From Pseudoselenomonas ruminantium (GTDB lineage Bacteria > Bacillota > Negativicutes > Selenomonadales > Selenomonadaceae): DNA of 64,000 nucleotides. This document shows, piece by piece, positions 35,392 through 43,594 of the stretch (position 1 is its first letter; the number at the start of each line of letters is the position of its first letter). Below the pieces are notes generated by a model. That model saw only the letters and a program-made list of their open reading frames with translations, did no database searches and was not told the origin of the DNA. A program made the translations under genes and the position numbers. The stretch is from NCBI GenBank assembly GCA_015058625.1, contig SVCA01000009.1, forward strand, positions 1 to 64,000. The letters are read 5' to 3'.

Positions 35392-36300
35392 ATGAAGGGT
35401 CGTTCTCTACTTATGGGGTTGCTGCTGTTATTAACGTGCATCCTTTTGCCATCTCACGATGTTCATGCACAAAAACAGCCACTCCCCACCGGTCTAAGTG
35501 ATTTTTCCATGGCTGAAACGGCTGGCGCCACTACCGATTCACTAAAGGTATATACCTACAAGCCAGCCGCCTGGCAAGACGGCCGCCCCATTGTCGTCGT
35601 CTTTCACGGTTTGAAACGGAATGCGGAAGAATACTGTCAAGGCTGGAAGGAATATGCGGAAAAGCATAATTTCCTCATCGCCTGTCCAGAATTCACCGAA
35701 AGTAAATTTCCCGGCGTGCGTTATTACAACTTCGGTAACGTTATCGACAACGACAATACAGGTGGAAACATACAGCCAACAAAACAGTGGATTTTCCCAG
35801 TAATCGATAACATCATCAAAGAAACCAAAAAACAGGCTAACGCTAAGAAAAGCCGTGTCATCATCTATGGTCACTCTGCTGGTGCTCAACTCGTTCACCG
35901 TTATGTGCTCTTAAACAAAGGTACCTCTGCTGACCTCATCATTGCGGCCAATTCAGGCTGGTACACCATGCCAGATGAAAACATTCCTTACTCCTATGGC
36001 ATAAAAGGACTGAATCTGACGAAGAAAGAGTTCCGTAATGCCTTTACTAAACCAGTTGTCATTCTCTTAGGTGAAAATGATACACTCCGCTCCAAGGTGC
36101 TTCGCAAAACACCGGAAGCCGATGCCCAAGGGCAAAACCGTCTGGAGCGTGGACGTAACTTCTACAACAATGCACAAGACAAGGCCACAAGTTTAGGGTT
36201 AAAGTTTAACTGGCAGCTTATCACAGTCCCCGGCGTCGGCCATGACGGTACAGGTATGGCAAAAGGCGCAATTCCCCTTATTGAAGCACTTGCCCGTTAA
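35392..36300 (+). CDS. Secreted alpha/beta hydrolase (esterase-like)
   Basis: The protein has 302 residues. The signal peptide (about 1-26) has a Leu-rich core ending at HA. The alpha/beta-hydrolase fold shows VVVFHGLKRNAEEY (oxyanion region), the nucleophile elbow IYGHSAGAQ (Ser), a late GEND (acid candidate) and VPGVGHDGTG (catalytic His). It resembles secreted polyhydroxybutyrate-depolymerase-like or feruloyl-esterase-like proteins. The natural substrate is unknown. A GAAAGGAG site precedes the ATG, and it is transcribed alone, ending at the hairpin at 36324-36354. Confidence 0.82.
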   Translation: MKGRSLLMGLLLLLTCILLPSHDVHAQKQPLPTGLSDFSMAETAGATTDSLKVYTYKPAAWQDGRPIVVVFHGLKRNAEEYCQGWKEYAEKHNFLIACPEFTESKFPGVRYYNFGNVIDNDNTGGNIQPTKQWIFPVIDNIIKETKKQANAKKSRVIIYGHSAGAQLVHRYVLLNKGTSADLIIAANSGWYTMPDENIPYSYGIKGLNLTKKEFRNAFTKPVVILLGENDTLRSKVLRKTPEADAQGQNRLERGRNFYNNAQDKATSLGLKFNWQLITVPGVGHDGTGMAKGAIPLIEALAR

Positions 36301-36323
36301 AAAAGAAAAATTAACGCACACTA

Positions 36324-36354
36324 AATCCCCTGCAAGCAAAATTTGCAGGGGATT
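36324..36354 (+). terminator. Terminator after the hydrolase gene, joined to a parS-like site
   Basis: A 12-base stem, AATCCCCTGCAA/TTGCAGGGGATT, is followed by GTTT. That tail is part of the parS-like site at 36354-36369. Confidence 0.85.
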
Positions 36355-36369
36355 GTTTCACGTGCAACA
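36354..36369. promoter_or_regulatory. parS-like site, one mismatch
   Basis: TGTTTCACGTGCAACA is identical to the site at 30387 and likewise abuts a terminator between convergent genes. Confidence 0.65.
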
Positions 36370-36380
36370 TATCAAATTCT

Positions 36381-37091
36381 TTATGCAATCATGGTTCCAT
36401 CCGAGATTTCTGCTTTCGCAAACTTCACAGCCGCTTTAGCCAGTTCATCCGTGGAATCAATAAACGTGCCTTCCAAACCATACATGGACACGGCGACAGG
36501 CACTTCCGTACAGCCAAGGATAAAGGCTTCGGCGCCTTGCGCCTGCATTTCCGCCAGCAATTCCCGGACTGCGGTCGTGTCGTAGTCCTCGTTCATAGCC
36601 TTGACCCCATCGTAAATCATATCATCAATCAGATGCTGTTTTTCTGCTGCTGGCATAATACATTCAATCCCGTTGGCCTCCAGTGTCTTCTGATAAAGAC
36701 CTGTGCGGACAGTACCGCTGGTAGCCAGTAAGCCCACAGACTTAAAGCCCTTTTCCTTAATGCTGGCAGTCGCTACATCAATGATGGAGAGCACCGGAAT
36801 GCTAATTTGTGGCAGAATTTCCGGCAGAAAATAATGGGCCGTATTGCAGGCAATGATGATGAAATCCGCTCCAGCCATCATCAGCCGTTTGGCACTTTTT
36901 ACCATTTCAGGAGCCGGAGATGCGCCCAGCCCCATAATCGCCTTGGTACGGTCGGGAACCTGCGAGTTGTTATCCACCAACATGGGAATATGCTCCTGGT
37001 CATTCTTCGCCGGTGTAGCCAAAATGATTTTCTTCATCAAATCCACCGTTGCCATGGGGCCCATGCCCCCCATAATGCCAATCGTCTTCAT
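36381..37091 (-). CDS. Aspartate/glutamate racemase family protein
   Basis: The protein has 236 residues from the ATG at 37091. It is a cofactor-independent racemase with two catalytic cysteines: the first in IIACNTAHYFLP (near residue 81) and the second in FILGCTEVPVAV (near 192). The N-terminal GIMGGMGPMATVDL is the aspartate-racemase signature. It probably interconverts L- and D-aspartate for cell-wall or other use. It is transcribed divergently from a LysR gene 134 bases away, which may control it. Confidence 0.9.
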   Translation of the reverse strand: MKTIGIMGGMGPMATVDLMKKIILATPAKNDQEHIPMLVDNNSQVPDRTKAIMGLGASPAPEMVKSAKRLMMAGADFIIIACNTAHYFLPEILPQISIPVLSIIDVATASIKEKGFKSVGLLATSGTVRTGLYQKTLEANGIECIMPAAEKQHLIDDMIYDGVKAMNEDYDTTAVRELLAEMQAQGAEAFILGCTEVPVAVSMYGLEGTFIDSTDELAKAAVKFAKAEISDGTMIA

Positions 37092-37225
37092 ATCCGTCAC
37101 GCCCCCTATAACACCGATTATTGTCTGACTTTTCCCTTGCCTAAAGCATAACATCAGCGTAGAATATAATCAAATACTTATAATAATATAAAAGATATAA
37201 AATATTTTTATATGGAGATGATTGC

Positions 37226-38182
37226 ATGACCGGCATGGATTACGTCTATACCGTTTACGAGGAAAAGAGCTTTTCTGCCGCCGCCAAGAAACTCTTCATG
37301 ACCCAGCCTGCCCTGTCCGCGGCCGTAAAAAAAGTAGAACAGGAGCTCGGCATGGCTATCTTCGACCGCTCCCATTCCCCACTGCGACTCACAGATGCGG
37401 GACAGGCCTACATCGAAGCGGCGGAAAAAATCTTCCAGATTCAGCGCAATCTACAGCGTTATGTAGACGATTTAGCCCAGCTGGAAAGCGGCAATCTGGC
37501 CATTGGCGGCACCAACTTCGTAACCGCCTGCTTTCTGCCAACACTCATCCGGCAATTCAGCGAAAAACACCCCTTGATAAAACTTTCCGTGGTGGAATCC
37601 AGCAGTGCGGAACTATTCGCCGGCTTGAAAAACGGCACCATTGACCTCGTCATCGACAGCGGCGAATGCGATACGAAGGAGTTTGAATCCCTGACCTTCT
37701 TTACCGACCGCATCATGTTGGCCGTCCCCAAGAGCATGGATACAGGGGCCACCGAACTTGCCTACTCCCGGCAGGATATCATTGCCGGCCGGCATCTTGC
37801 CCCCGGTGCGCCCGCCGCTGACCTCAAGCACTATGCCCACACCGCTTTTCTGCTGCTCAGCCGGGGCAACGATATGAACCGCCGGGCCAAAGGCCTGCTC
37901 CGGGCTGTGGACATCGAGCCCCCCGTGCGCCTTTACCTCAATCAGCTGATGACGGCCTATCACATGGCGGCCGCAGGCCTGGGGGCTACCTTTCTCACAG
38001 ACACGCTTATCCGCATGGCCGCTCCCAATGACAGCCTCAATTACTACCTCATAAATCATCCGCTGATGGAACGGGAAATCTTTATCGCGGCACCACAGAA
38101 AAAATACCGCCCCAAAGCCTTGCAGGCATTTTGGGACAGCGTGGCGAATATCTACGTCAACGATGTGAATACATGCCAATAG
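37226..38182 (+). CDS. LysR-family transcriptional regulator
   Basis: The protein has 318 residues. The helix-turn-helix is VYEEKSFSAAAKKLF followed by TQPALSAAVKKVEQELG. The effector domain covers about 90-300. It lies 13 bases upstream of the PreA-like gene on the same strand, so they are probably co-transcribed, and it is divergent from the racemase gene. One or both are likely targets. Confidence 0.9.
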   Translation: MTGMDYVYTVYEEKSFSAAAKKLFMTQPALSAAVKKVEQELGMAIFDRSHSPLRLTDAGQAYIEAAEKIFQIQRNLQRYVDDLAQLESGNLAIGGTNFVTACFLPTLIRQFSEKHPLIKLSVVESSSAELFAGLKNGTIDLVIDSGECDTKEFESLTFFTDRIMLAVPKSMDTGATELAYSRQDIIAGRHLAPGAPAADLKHYAHTAFLLLSRGNDMNRRAKGLLRAVDIEPPVRLYLNQLMTAYHMAAAGLGATFLTDTLIRMAAPNDSLNYYLINHPLMEREIFIAAPQKKYRPKALQAFWDSVANIYVNDVNTCQ

Positions 38183-38195
38183 GAGGATTATCGTC

Positions 38196-39701
38196 ATGAA
38201 ACTGCACAGCATAACCCGACGCAGTGATATGCTAAAATGTATGCTCTGTCATAATGCCCCCTGCTCCACTGCCTGCCCCCACGGAGTAGAGCCTGAAAAA
38301 ATTCTCCGCCATATTTGGTTCAACAATGAGGATTATGCTGCAGCCGGACTGGCGGAGAGCAATCCCTGCGCCAACTGTCCAGCGCCCTGCCAACAGGCCT
38401 GCCTGCGTCCGGGGGAAGTTCCTATACAAGAGCTTATCACTCGTCTCCATGAAGATGTGGCCCCTTATCTGGATATTCCCCAGCCTGGCGACGAGTCGTC
38501 ACTGCAAACAGACCTCTGCGGCATTCCGCTTAAAAATCCCTTCCTGCTGTCCTCATCCGTTGTGGCCAGTACCTATGATATGTGCGCCCGTGCCTTTGAA
38601 GCCGGCTGGGCGGGTGCTGCCTTCAAGACCATCTGCACTTTGGACATTCACGAAGCCTCTCCCCGCTTTGCCTCCATTAATGGCGCTGACGGCAGTATGA
38701 TTGGCTTCAAGAATATCGAACAGCTCTCTGACCACAGTGTCCCGGAAAACATGGCCGTATTCCGCCACCTCAAAGAAAAATATCCCTCAAAATTCATTTT
38801 AGCCTCTATCATGGGACAAAATGAAGCCGAGTGGGGAGAACTTGCCCATACCTGTCAGGAAAACGGTGCCGATGCCATCGAACTGAATTTTTCCTGTCCG
38901 AATATGATGGAGGAAGGACTGGGGTCGGATATTGGCCAGGTACCAGAACTGGTCGAACGCTTCACCACAGCGGCAAAAAAATGCACGAACATTCCGGTTC
39001 TGGCAAAACTCACCCCCAATGTTGCGACAATGAGTCCTGCGGCAGAAGCTGCCCTGCGTGGAGGCGCCGATGGCATTGCGGCCATCAATACCATCAAGAG
39101 CATTATGAACGTCAATCCCCATACCTATATTTCCAGCCCTGCTGTGCATGGACAATCCGCTGTGGGTGGCTACAGCGGCAACGCCGTAAAGCCCATCGCT
39201 TTGCGCTTTATCGCGGAACTGGCCAAAAATCCTCACCTAAAAAACTTACATATCAGCGGCATGGGCGGTATCGAAACCTGGCAGGATGGTTTGGAGTTTT
39301 TGCTGTTGGGCGCGAGTTCCCTGCAAGTCACGACAGCGGTCATGCAATATGGCTACCGCATAATCGAGGATTTGAAAACCGGCCTGAACTACTATCTCCA
39401 TGCCAAAGACTTTAATTCCGTAAAAGAGGTCACTGGTCTGGCACTCGACTCCATAAGCGAGACTACCGATATACTCGAACGAGATACCATTATTTTTCCC
39501 CAATTTAATCACGACAATTGTCTAGGTTGCGGCCGCTGCGTTATCTCCTGTGCGGATGGCGGCCATCAAGCCATTCACTTAAATGAAAAACGCCAACCTA
39601 TTTTGGACGGAAAAAAATGCGTTGGCTGCCACCTTTGCCGCCTGGTCTGCCCCACACACTCGATATCTTCAGCCAAAAAGCGGATAAGCAGACAACATTG
39701 A
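38196..39701 (+). CDS. Compact dihydropyrimidine-dehydrogenase-like iron-sulfur flavoprotein (PreA-like)
   Basis: The protein has 501 residues. Residues about 13-90 hold a helical Fe-S domain of the kind found at the N-terminus of GltD/PreT/DPD (CMLCHNAPCSTACPHG, then CANCPAPCQQACLRPG). Residues about 105-415 are the FMN barrel of the PreA/dihydroorotate-dehydrogenase group, with ELNFSCPN carrying the active-site Cys. Residues about 430-495 are a two-cluster ferredoxin domain (CLGCGRCVISC and CVGCHLCRLVCP). It should reduce or oxidise a pyrimidine-like substrate. The FAD/NADPH domains that normally link the N-terminal clusters to the barrel are absent, so electrons must come from a separate partner such as ferredoxin. 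AGGAGG precedes the ATG. Confidence 0.85.
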   Translation: MKLHSITRRSDMLKCMLCHNAPCSTACPHGVEPEKILRHIWFNNEDYAAAGLAESNPCANCPAPCQQACLRPGEVPIQELITRLHEDVAPYLDIPQPGDESSLQTDLCGIPLKNPFLLSSSVVASTYDMCARAFEAGWAGAAFKTICTLDIHEASPRFASINGADGSMIGFKNIEQLSDHSVPENMAVFRHLKEKYPSKFILASIMGQNEAEWGELAHTCQENGADAIELNFSCPNMMEEGLGSDIGQVPELVERFTTAAKKCTNIPVLAKLTPNVATMSPAAEAALRGGADGIAAINTIKSIMNVNPHTYISSPAVHGQSAVGGYSGNAVKPIALRFIAELAKNPHLKNLHISGMGGIETWQDGLEFLLLGASSLQVTTAVMQYGYRIIEDLKTGLNYYLHAKDFNSVKEVTGLALDSISETTDILERDTIIFPQFNHDNCLGCGRCVISCADGGHQAIHLNEKRQPILDGKKCVGCHLCRLVCPTHSISSAKKRISRQH

Positions 39702-39712
39702 ATGCCCTCATA

Positions 39713-39728
39713 TGTTTCACGTGAAACA
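39713..39728. promoter_or_regulatory. parS site, perfect
   Basis: TGTTTCACGTGAAACA is the exact 16-base ParB (Spo0J) binding palindrome. It lies 11 bases after the PreA-like stop, between two plus-strand genes. No other terminator hairpin is seen there. Confidence 0.92.
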
Positions 39729-39806
39729 AAACTTCAGTAGGATAATATCCACATCATGGCGAATATATATTAGAAATACTTATACGCCAGGAAAGGAAGT
39801 CTCTCT

Positions 39807-41162
39807 ATGAAGAAAAAATTTCTGACTGCTGTGAGCGGATGTTGCTTTGGACTTTGTGCCATGATGTTTTCACCACTTCCGACATTTGCTGCAGATACCA
39901 TTGCTATTACCGACCAGCGCGCCACACCGTCATATTGGACAAAACATACCATCAATGGGGACAAAGTCTTGCTCACCCAGCAGGAAATCAGCACCCTCAA
40001 TCGCACAATGCGGGAAAAAAGCAAAACGCTAGTGGATTTAGCAGCCTATAATATCCACCAATCTGCTGCAACGGTAAAAGAAATGATACTAGCCGCCCAA
40101 CAGGATTACCGCGGTGAAGAAACACCCGGTGAGGCCTATGATGCGAACGGCAAACAAGTTCCTACAGCGCACTTCAAACAAGTAAAGGCTAACTGTAATC
40201 TTGAAGGCTTAACGGGCAATATCACCGGCCAATACGCGCTGGTCACAGAACGCACGAATATGCGTCTGCTGCCCACAGCTGACAATTACTTTGATGATGT
40301 GACCTGCCTCCACTACGACTCCATGCAGGCTACAGCACTCGACCCGGCAGAACCCGTGATTATCCTGCACAAGAGTAAAGATGGTGCCTTTGCCTTTTGT
40401 CAGGCCCGCCATTATATGGGCTGGGTAAGCCTGGGCGCACTGGCGGTAACTGACCGCAAACATTGGCAGCGCTATGTAAAGCCCAAGGATTTCCTTGTCG
40501 TAACGGCCAATAAAAAAGAAGTTGCCGTCGGCGGCGCATGGAAGATTTTATTCCAGATGGGCAGCATTATCCCACTGGCCGCGAACAAAATGCAGGAGCA
40601 TAACACCTGGCTTGCCTATGTTCCCGTAGAAGTAAACGGCGTCCTGACGGAAGTGCAGGTAAAAATTGCCAATGATGACAGTATCCATAAGGGATTTCTT
40701 CCCTGCACCCCAAACAACTTTATCCGTCAGAGTATGAAATTTCTCGGCGATGAATATGGCTGGGGTGGCATGGATGACAGCGTGGACTGCTCCTCCTACA
40801 CCGCTGATATCTACCGCAGCATGGGCATTGAACTTCCGCGCGATGCTGACCAGCAGGAACTGGCTATGCCCAAGAGCCTGAAATTTGACGGCCTCACCAC
40901 ATCCCAGCGTTTCGCCAAGGTAAAAGAAGCACCTGTCGGTGCACTTCTGTTCAAGCCCGGTCATGTGATGATGTACTTAGGTCAGGACGCGAACGGAAAT
41001 CCCCTCGTCATTCACTCAGCCAGCAGCTACTTCACCTTTGACAAAGGCAAGAAACAGAAACACTATATTCGCAAAGTGCTTGTATCGGATTTGCACTATC
41101 AAAACGGCAAAGCCGTTGAAACCATCGATGGTCTGACCAGCGCAGGTTTTTGCGCCAAATAA
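39807..41162 (+). CDS. Secreted SH3/NlpC-P60 cell-wall peptidase (YkfC-like)
   Basis: The protein has 451 residues. The signal peptide (about 1-28) ends at AFA-like TFAAD. The central part (about 140-290) matches tandem bacterial SH3-like domains (RTNMRLLPTADNYFD and GWVSLGALAV). The C-terminal NlpC/P60 domain has the catalytic Cys in VDCSSYTADIYRSMG, His in KPGHVMMYLG, and VIHSAS. It fits gamma-D-glutamyl-diamino-acid endopeptidases that cut peptidoglycan stem peptides in the periplasm. It is transcribed alone and ends at a strong terminator fused to a parS site. Confidence 0.88.
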   Translation: MKKKFLTAVSGCCFGLCAMMFSPLPTFAADTIAITDQRATPSYWTKHTINGDKVLLTQQEISTLNRTMREKSKTLVDLAAYNIHQSAATVKEMILAAQQDYRGEETPGEAYDANGKQVPTAHFKQVKANCNLEGLTGNITGQYALVTERTNMRLLPTADNYFDDVTCLHYDSMQATALDPAEPVIILHKSKDGAFAFCQARHYMGWVSLGALAVTDRKHWQRYVKPKDFLVVTANKKEVAVGGAWKILFQMGSIIPLAANKMQEHNTWLAYVPVEVNGVLTEVQVKIANDDSIHKGFLPCTPNNFIRQSMKFLGDEYGWGGMDDSVDCSSYTADIYRSMGIELPRDADQQELAMPKSLKFDGLTTSQRFAKVKEAPVGALLFKPGHVMMYLGQDANGNPLVIHSASSYFTFDKGKKQKHYIRKVLVSDLHYQNGKAVETIDGLTSAGFCAK

Positions 41163-41172
41163 ACGTATCGAA

Positions 41173-41211
41173 AACAAAGAGGATTGCCCACCATGAGCAA
41201 TCCTCTTTGTT
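41173..41211 (+). terminator. Terminator after the cell-wall peptidase gene, joined to a parS site
   Basis: A perfect 15-base stem, AACAAAGAGGATTGC, has a 9-base loop. Its last T is the first base of the perfect parS at 41211. Confidence 0.88.
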
Positions 41212-41226
41212 GTTTCACGTGAAACA
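41211..41226. promoter_or_regulatory. parS site, perfect
   Basis: TGTTTCACGTGAAACA is an exact match, placed between the convergent peptidase and glutamate-synthase genes and directly after the terminator hairpin. Confidence 0.92.
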
Positions 41227-41236
41227 ATATCTAATT

Positions 41237-43579
41237 TTAGGCTTTTGCACCTGTAGAATACATCTTAATCGGTTCCGGATTATCCTCTATGCTCCAGACA
41301 CCGCAGGGGCAGACACCGGCGCAGATACCGCAGCCAATGCACTTATCGGGGTCGGATACGTATTCCCAGCTGCCATCTGCTTTTTCAATGCGGGTGATGG
41401 CTTTTTCCGGACAGGATTCCAGACACATCTTACAGTCACGGCAGGTACCGCAGCTGACGCAACGTGCATGGTCGTCCACCGGGTCGCCTAGCAGGCAGTG
41501 ATGGCATTTGTCAAAGTAAGCCTTGGAGAGCCTACCCGCCGGAATCTGCTGTTTCTGCGGAAAAGGCTTAACCTCCTGCCCCATCACATACTGGTCAACG
41601 TAGTAAGCCGCTTTACGGCCGCTGCCGATGGCGTCCGTAAGTCTGCCCGGCTTGATGGTATCACCGGCCGTGAATACGCCCTTGGCAATGGACTGGTCAG
41701 CCTTCGGCACGAGCCAACTCTTGCGGAAGAATTCAATACCTTCGTCTTCGGGCAGGAAATCAAGTACCGGCTCCTCGCCGATGGACACGATAACCTGGTC
41801 GGCAGGAATGAAAGTGCCATCATTGGCATATACGCCTTCAGCCGTAATCTTATTGGTGAAGAACGGCCAAACGAGCTTACCGCCCAAACCTTCTACATAG
41901 TCGATTTCCTCTTTGAACGCCGCCGGTTTCTGTACGTCCACTGCCACTACCGTTTCTGCGCCCATTTCATAAGCGCCGCGGCAGGTATCCATACCGGAGT
42001 TGCCGGCACCGATAACGACAACATGCTTGCCGGTTTTCGGATGCTCACCACGGTTGATGGCCTTGAGGTATTCAAGCCCCATAGTCAGCCGTTCTGCGCC
42101 TTCCCAGGGGAAGAAGCGGGATTTCGTGCCGCCCGTTGCCACAACAACAGCATCATGTTCACCGCGCAGCTGGGTAAATTTTTCTTTATCCACCTTACAG
42201 GAAGATACGAATTTTACCCCCACGCTTTCAATGCGTTTTAGTTCAGCTTCCAACAGCTCATGAGACAGACGCCCGCGCGGGATAACCTGTTCCAATTTGC
42301 CGCCGATATGGGCCGCTTCATCATAGACCGTTACGCTATGACCTTTGCGCGCCAACTGCCAAGCGGCAGACAAACCTGCTACACCGCCGCCGATAACGGC
42401 AATTTTCTTGCCCGTCTGTACAGAGGGCTTCGCCACGGGCAGGAAGGCCGAGCGATAGCCCAAAGCGCCAATCTGAATCGGCTCATCAATGCCGCCGCGG
42501 GTACAGCCATCCATACACGGATTCGGACATACGGAACCGCAGACCGAGCCAGGGAATGGCGTATAATCGAGTTCCAGCTGGAAAGCTTCATCGAGCTTGC
42601 CCTGACGAATCAGGTCAAAGCGGCGCTGAGTCGGAATGCCCGTCGGGCAGTTGAATTCGCAGGGTGCCGCAAATTTGGCATTATCCCAGCTCGGTACACG
42701 CAGACGGTAAAGCCCTGTCGACAGCGTGTTATGCACTGCAAAATCGTCATGGGCAACGTCGGAGAAGATACCGCCCTTAACCCATTCATTCAGGCGGAAA
42801 GCCTGCATGGATGGCTTGTTGTTGCCCTTGGCTGTCTTTTCCGCAAAAGTCAGCGGCGTGAGCTTCTGCCATTCCTGCCAGTTGGTGAGTTCAGCTTTCA
42901 GCTCACTGCGTTCGATATGGTTCAGGAAATCGTCCATACCGCCCTGCAGGAAAGCAATATCCTCATCATCTAAGGGCAGGCATTTGATATCCGCGGGGAA
43001 GTCATCGACATTGCCACGGACATAAACGACACCACCGACCATGCCGACACAGGCACGTTCACCGAGCACAGAAGTAAATTCTGCGCTGTCATAGCCGCAG
43101 ACCACGGCCCGGCCGCCGCCCATAAATTCAAAAGAGAAAGAACCTGTGTTCTTGAGAATCCAGAGTTCCGGTTCTTCGTAAAGCGGGTCATGCTTCATGA
43201 GCGAGCCGGTACGGGTACCACTGCGGCCGCCGATAAAGATTTTACCGCCTGAGGAGCAATGTCCGGCCGTATCACCGGCATCGCCCTTGACGGTGATGAT
43301 ACCGCCGGCGTTGAGCCAGCCCACATCAGCAGAGGTTGCCCCCTCCACCACGATTTCCGTGCCCGGCAGGCACATGGAACCTGCACGCTGACCGGCATTC
43401 GTAATATGGAAATGCAGCGTCTTGCCTTCCGGATGCCAGAGCGGGCCGCCAATATCATGCTGGCCGGAAGCCGCTACTTCAAATTCCGTTTCGCCCTGCC
43501 GTACGGCTTCTTCAATAGCCAGCAGCAGGTCCTGGGTGGACATACGGTCATGTCCCTTCATGGTATTAATCTTGAACAT
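41237..43579 (-). CDS. gltD: Glutamate synthase GXGXG domain fused to GltD-like NADPH oxidoreductase and ferredoxin
   Basis: The protein has 780 residues. Residues about 15-240 are the GltB C-terminal GXGXG beta-helix (GGIITVKGDAGDTAGH, GRSGTRTG, GGRAVVCG). Residues about 325-395 are the GltD N-terminal Fe-S domain (CEFNCPTGIPTQ, CGSVCPNPCMDGCTRG). Residues about 410-690 bind FAD (IAVIGGGVAGLSAAWQL) and NADPH (VVVIGAGNSGMDTCRG). The C-terminus has a two-cluster ferredoxin (CKMCLESCP and CIGCGICAGVCP). It passes electrons from NAD(P)H to the FMN subunit encoded upstream. It is the third gene of the operon, 15 bases after the FMN-domain gene. Confidence 0.9.
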   Translation of the reverse strand: MFKINTMKGHDRMSTQDLLLAIEEAVRQGETEFEVAASGQHDIGGPLWHPEGKTLHFHITNAGQRAGSMCLPGTEIVVEGATSADVGWLNAGGIITVKGDAGDTAGHCSSGGKIFIGGRSGTRTGSLMKHDPLYEEPELWILKNTGSFSFEFMGGGRAVVCGYDSAEFTSVLGERACVGMVGGVVYVRGNVDDFPADIKCLPLDDEDIAFLQGGMDDFLNHIERSELKAELTNWQEWQKLTPLTFAEKTAKGNNKPSMQAFRLNEWVKGGIFSDVAHDDFAVHNTLSTGLYRLRVPSWDNAKFAAPCEFNCPTGIPTQRRFDLIRQGKLDEAFQLELDYTPFPGSVCGSVCPNPCMDGCTRGGIDEPIQIGALGYRSAFLPVAKPSVQTGKKIAVIGGGVAGLSAAWQLARKGHSVTVYDEAAHIGGKLEQVIPRGRLSHELLEAELKRIESVGVKFVSSCKVDKEKFTQLRGEHDAVVVATGGTKSRFFPWEGAERLTMGLEYLKAINRGEHPKTGKHVVVIGAGNSGMDTCRGAYEMGAETVVAVDVQKPAAFKEEIDYVEGLGGKLVWPFFTNKITAEGVYANDGTFIPADQVIVSIGEEPVLDFLPEDEGIEFFRKSWLVPKADQSIAKGVFTAGDTIKPGRLTDAIGSGRKAAYYVDQYVMGQEVKPFPQKQQIPAGRLSKAYFDKCHHCLLGDPVDDHARCVSCGTCRDCKMCLESCPEKAITRIEKADGSWEYVSDPDKCIGCGICAGVCPCGVWSIEDNPEPIKMYSTGAKA

Positions 43580-43594
43580 TACGCTATCCCCCTA

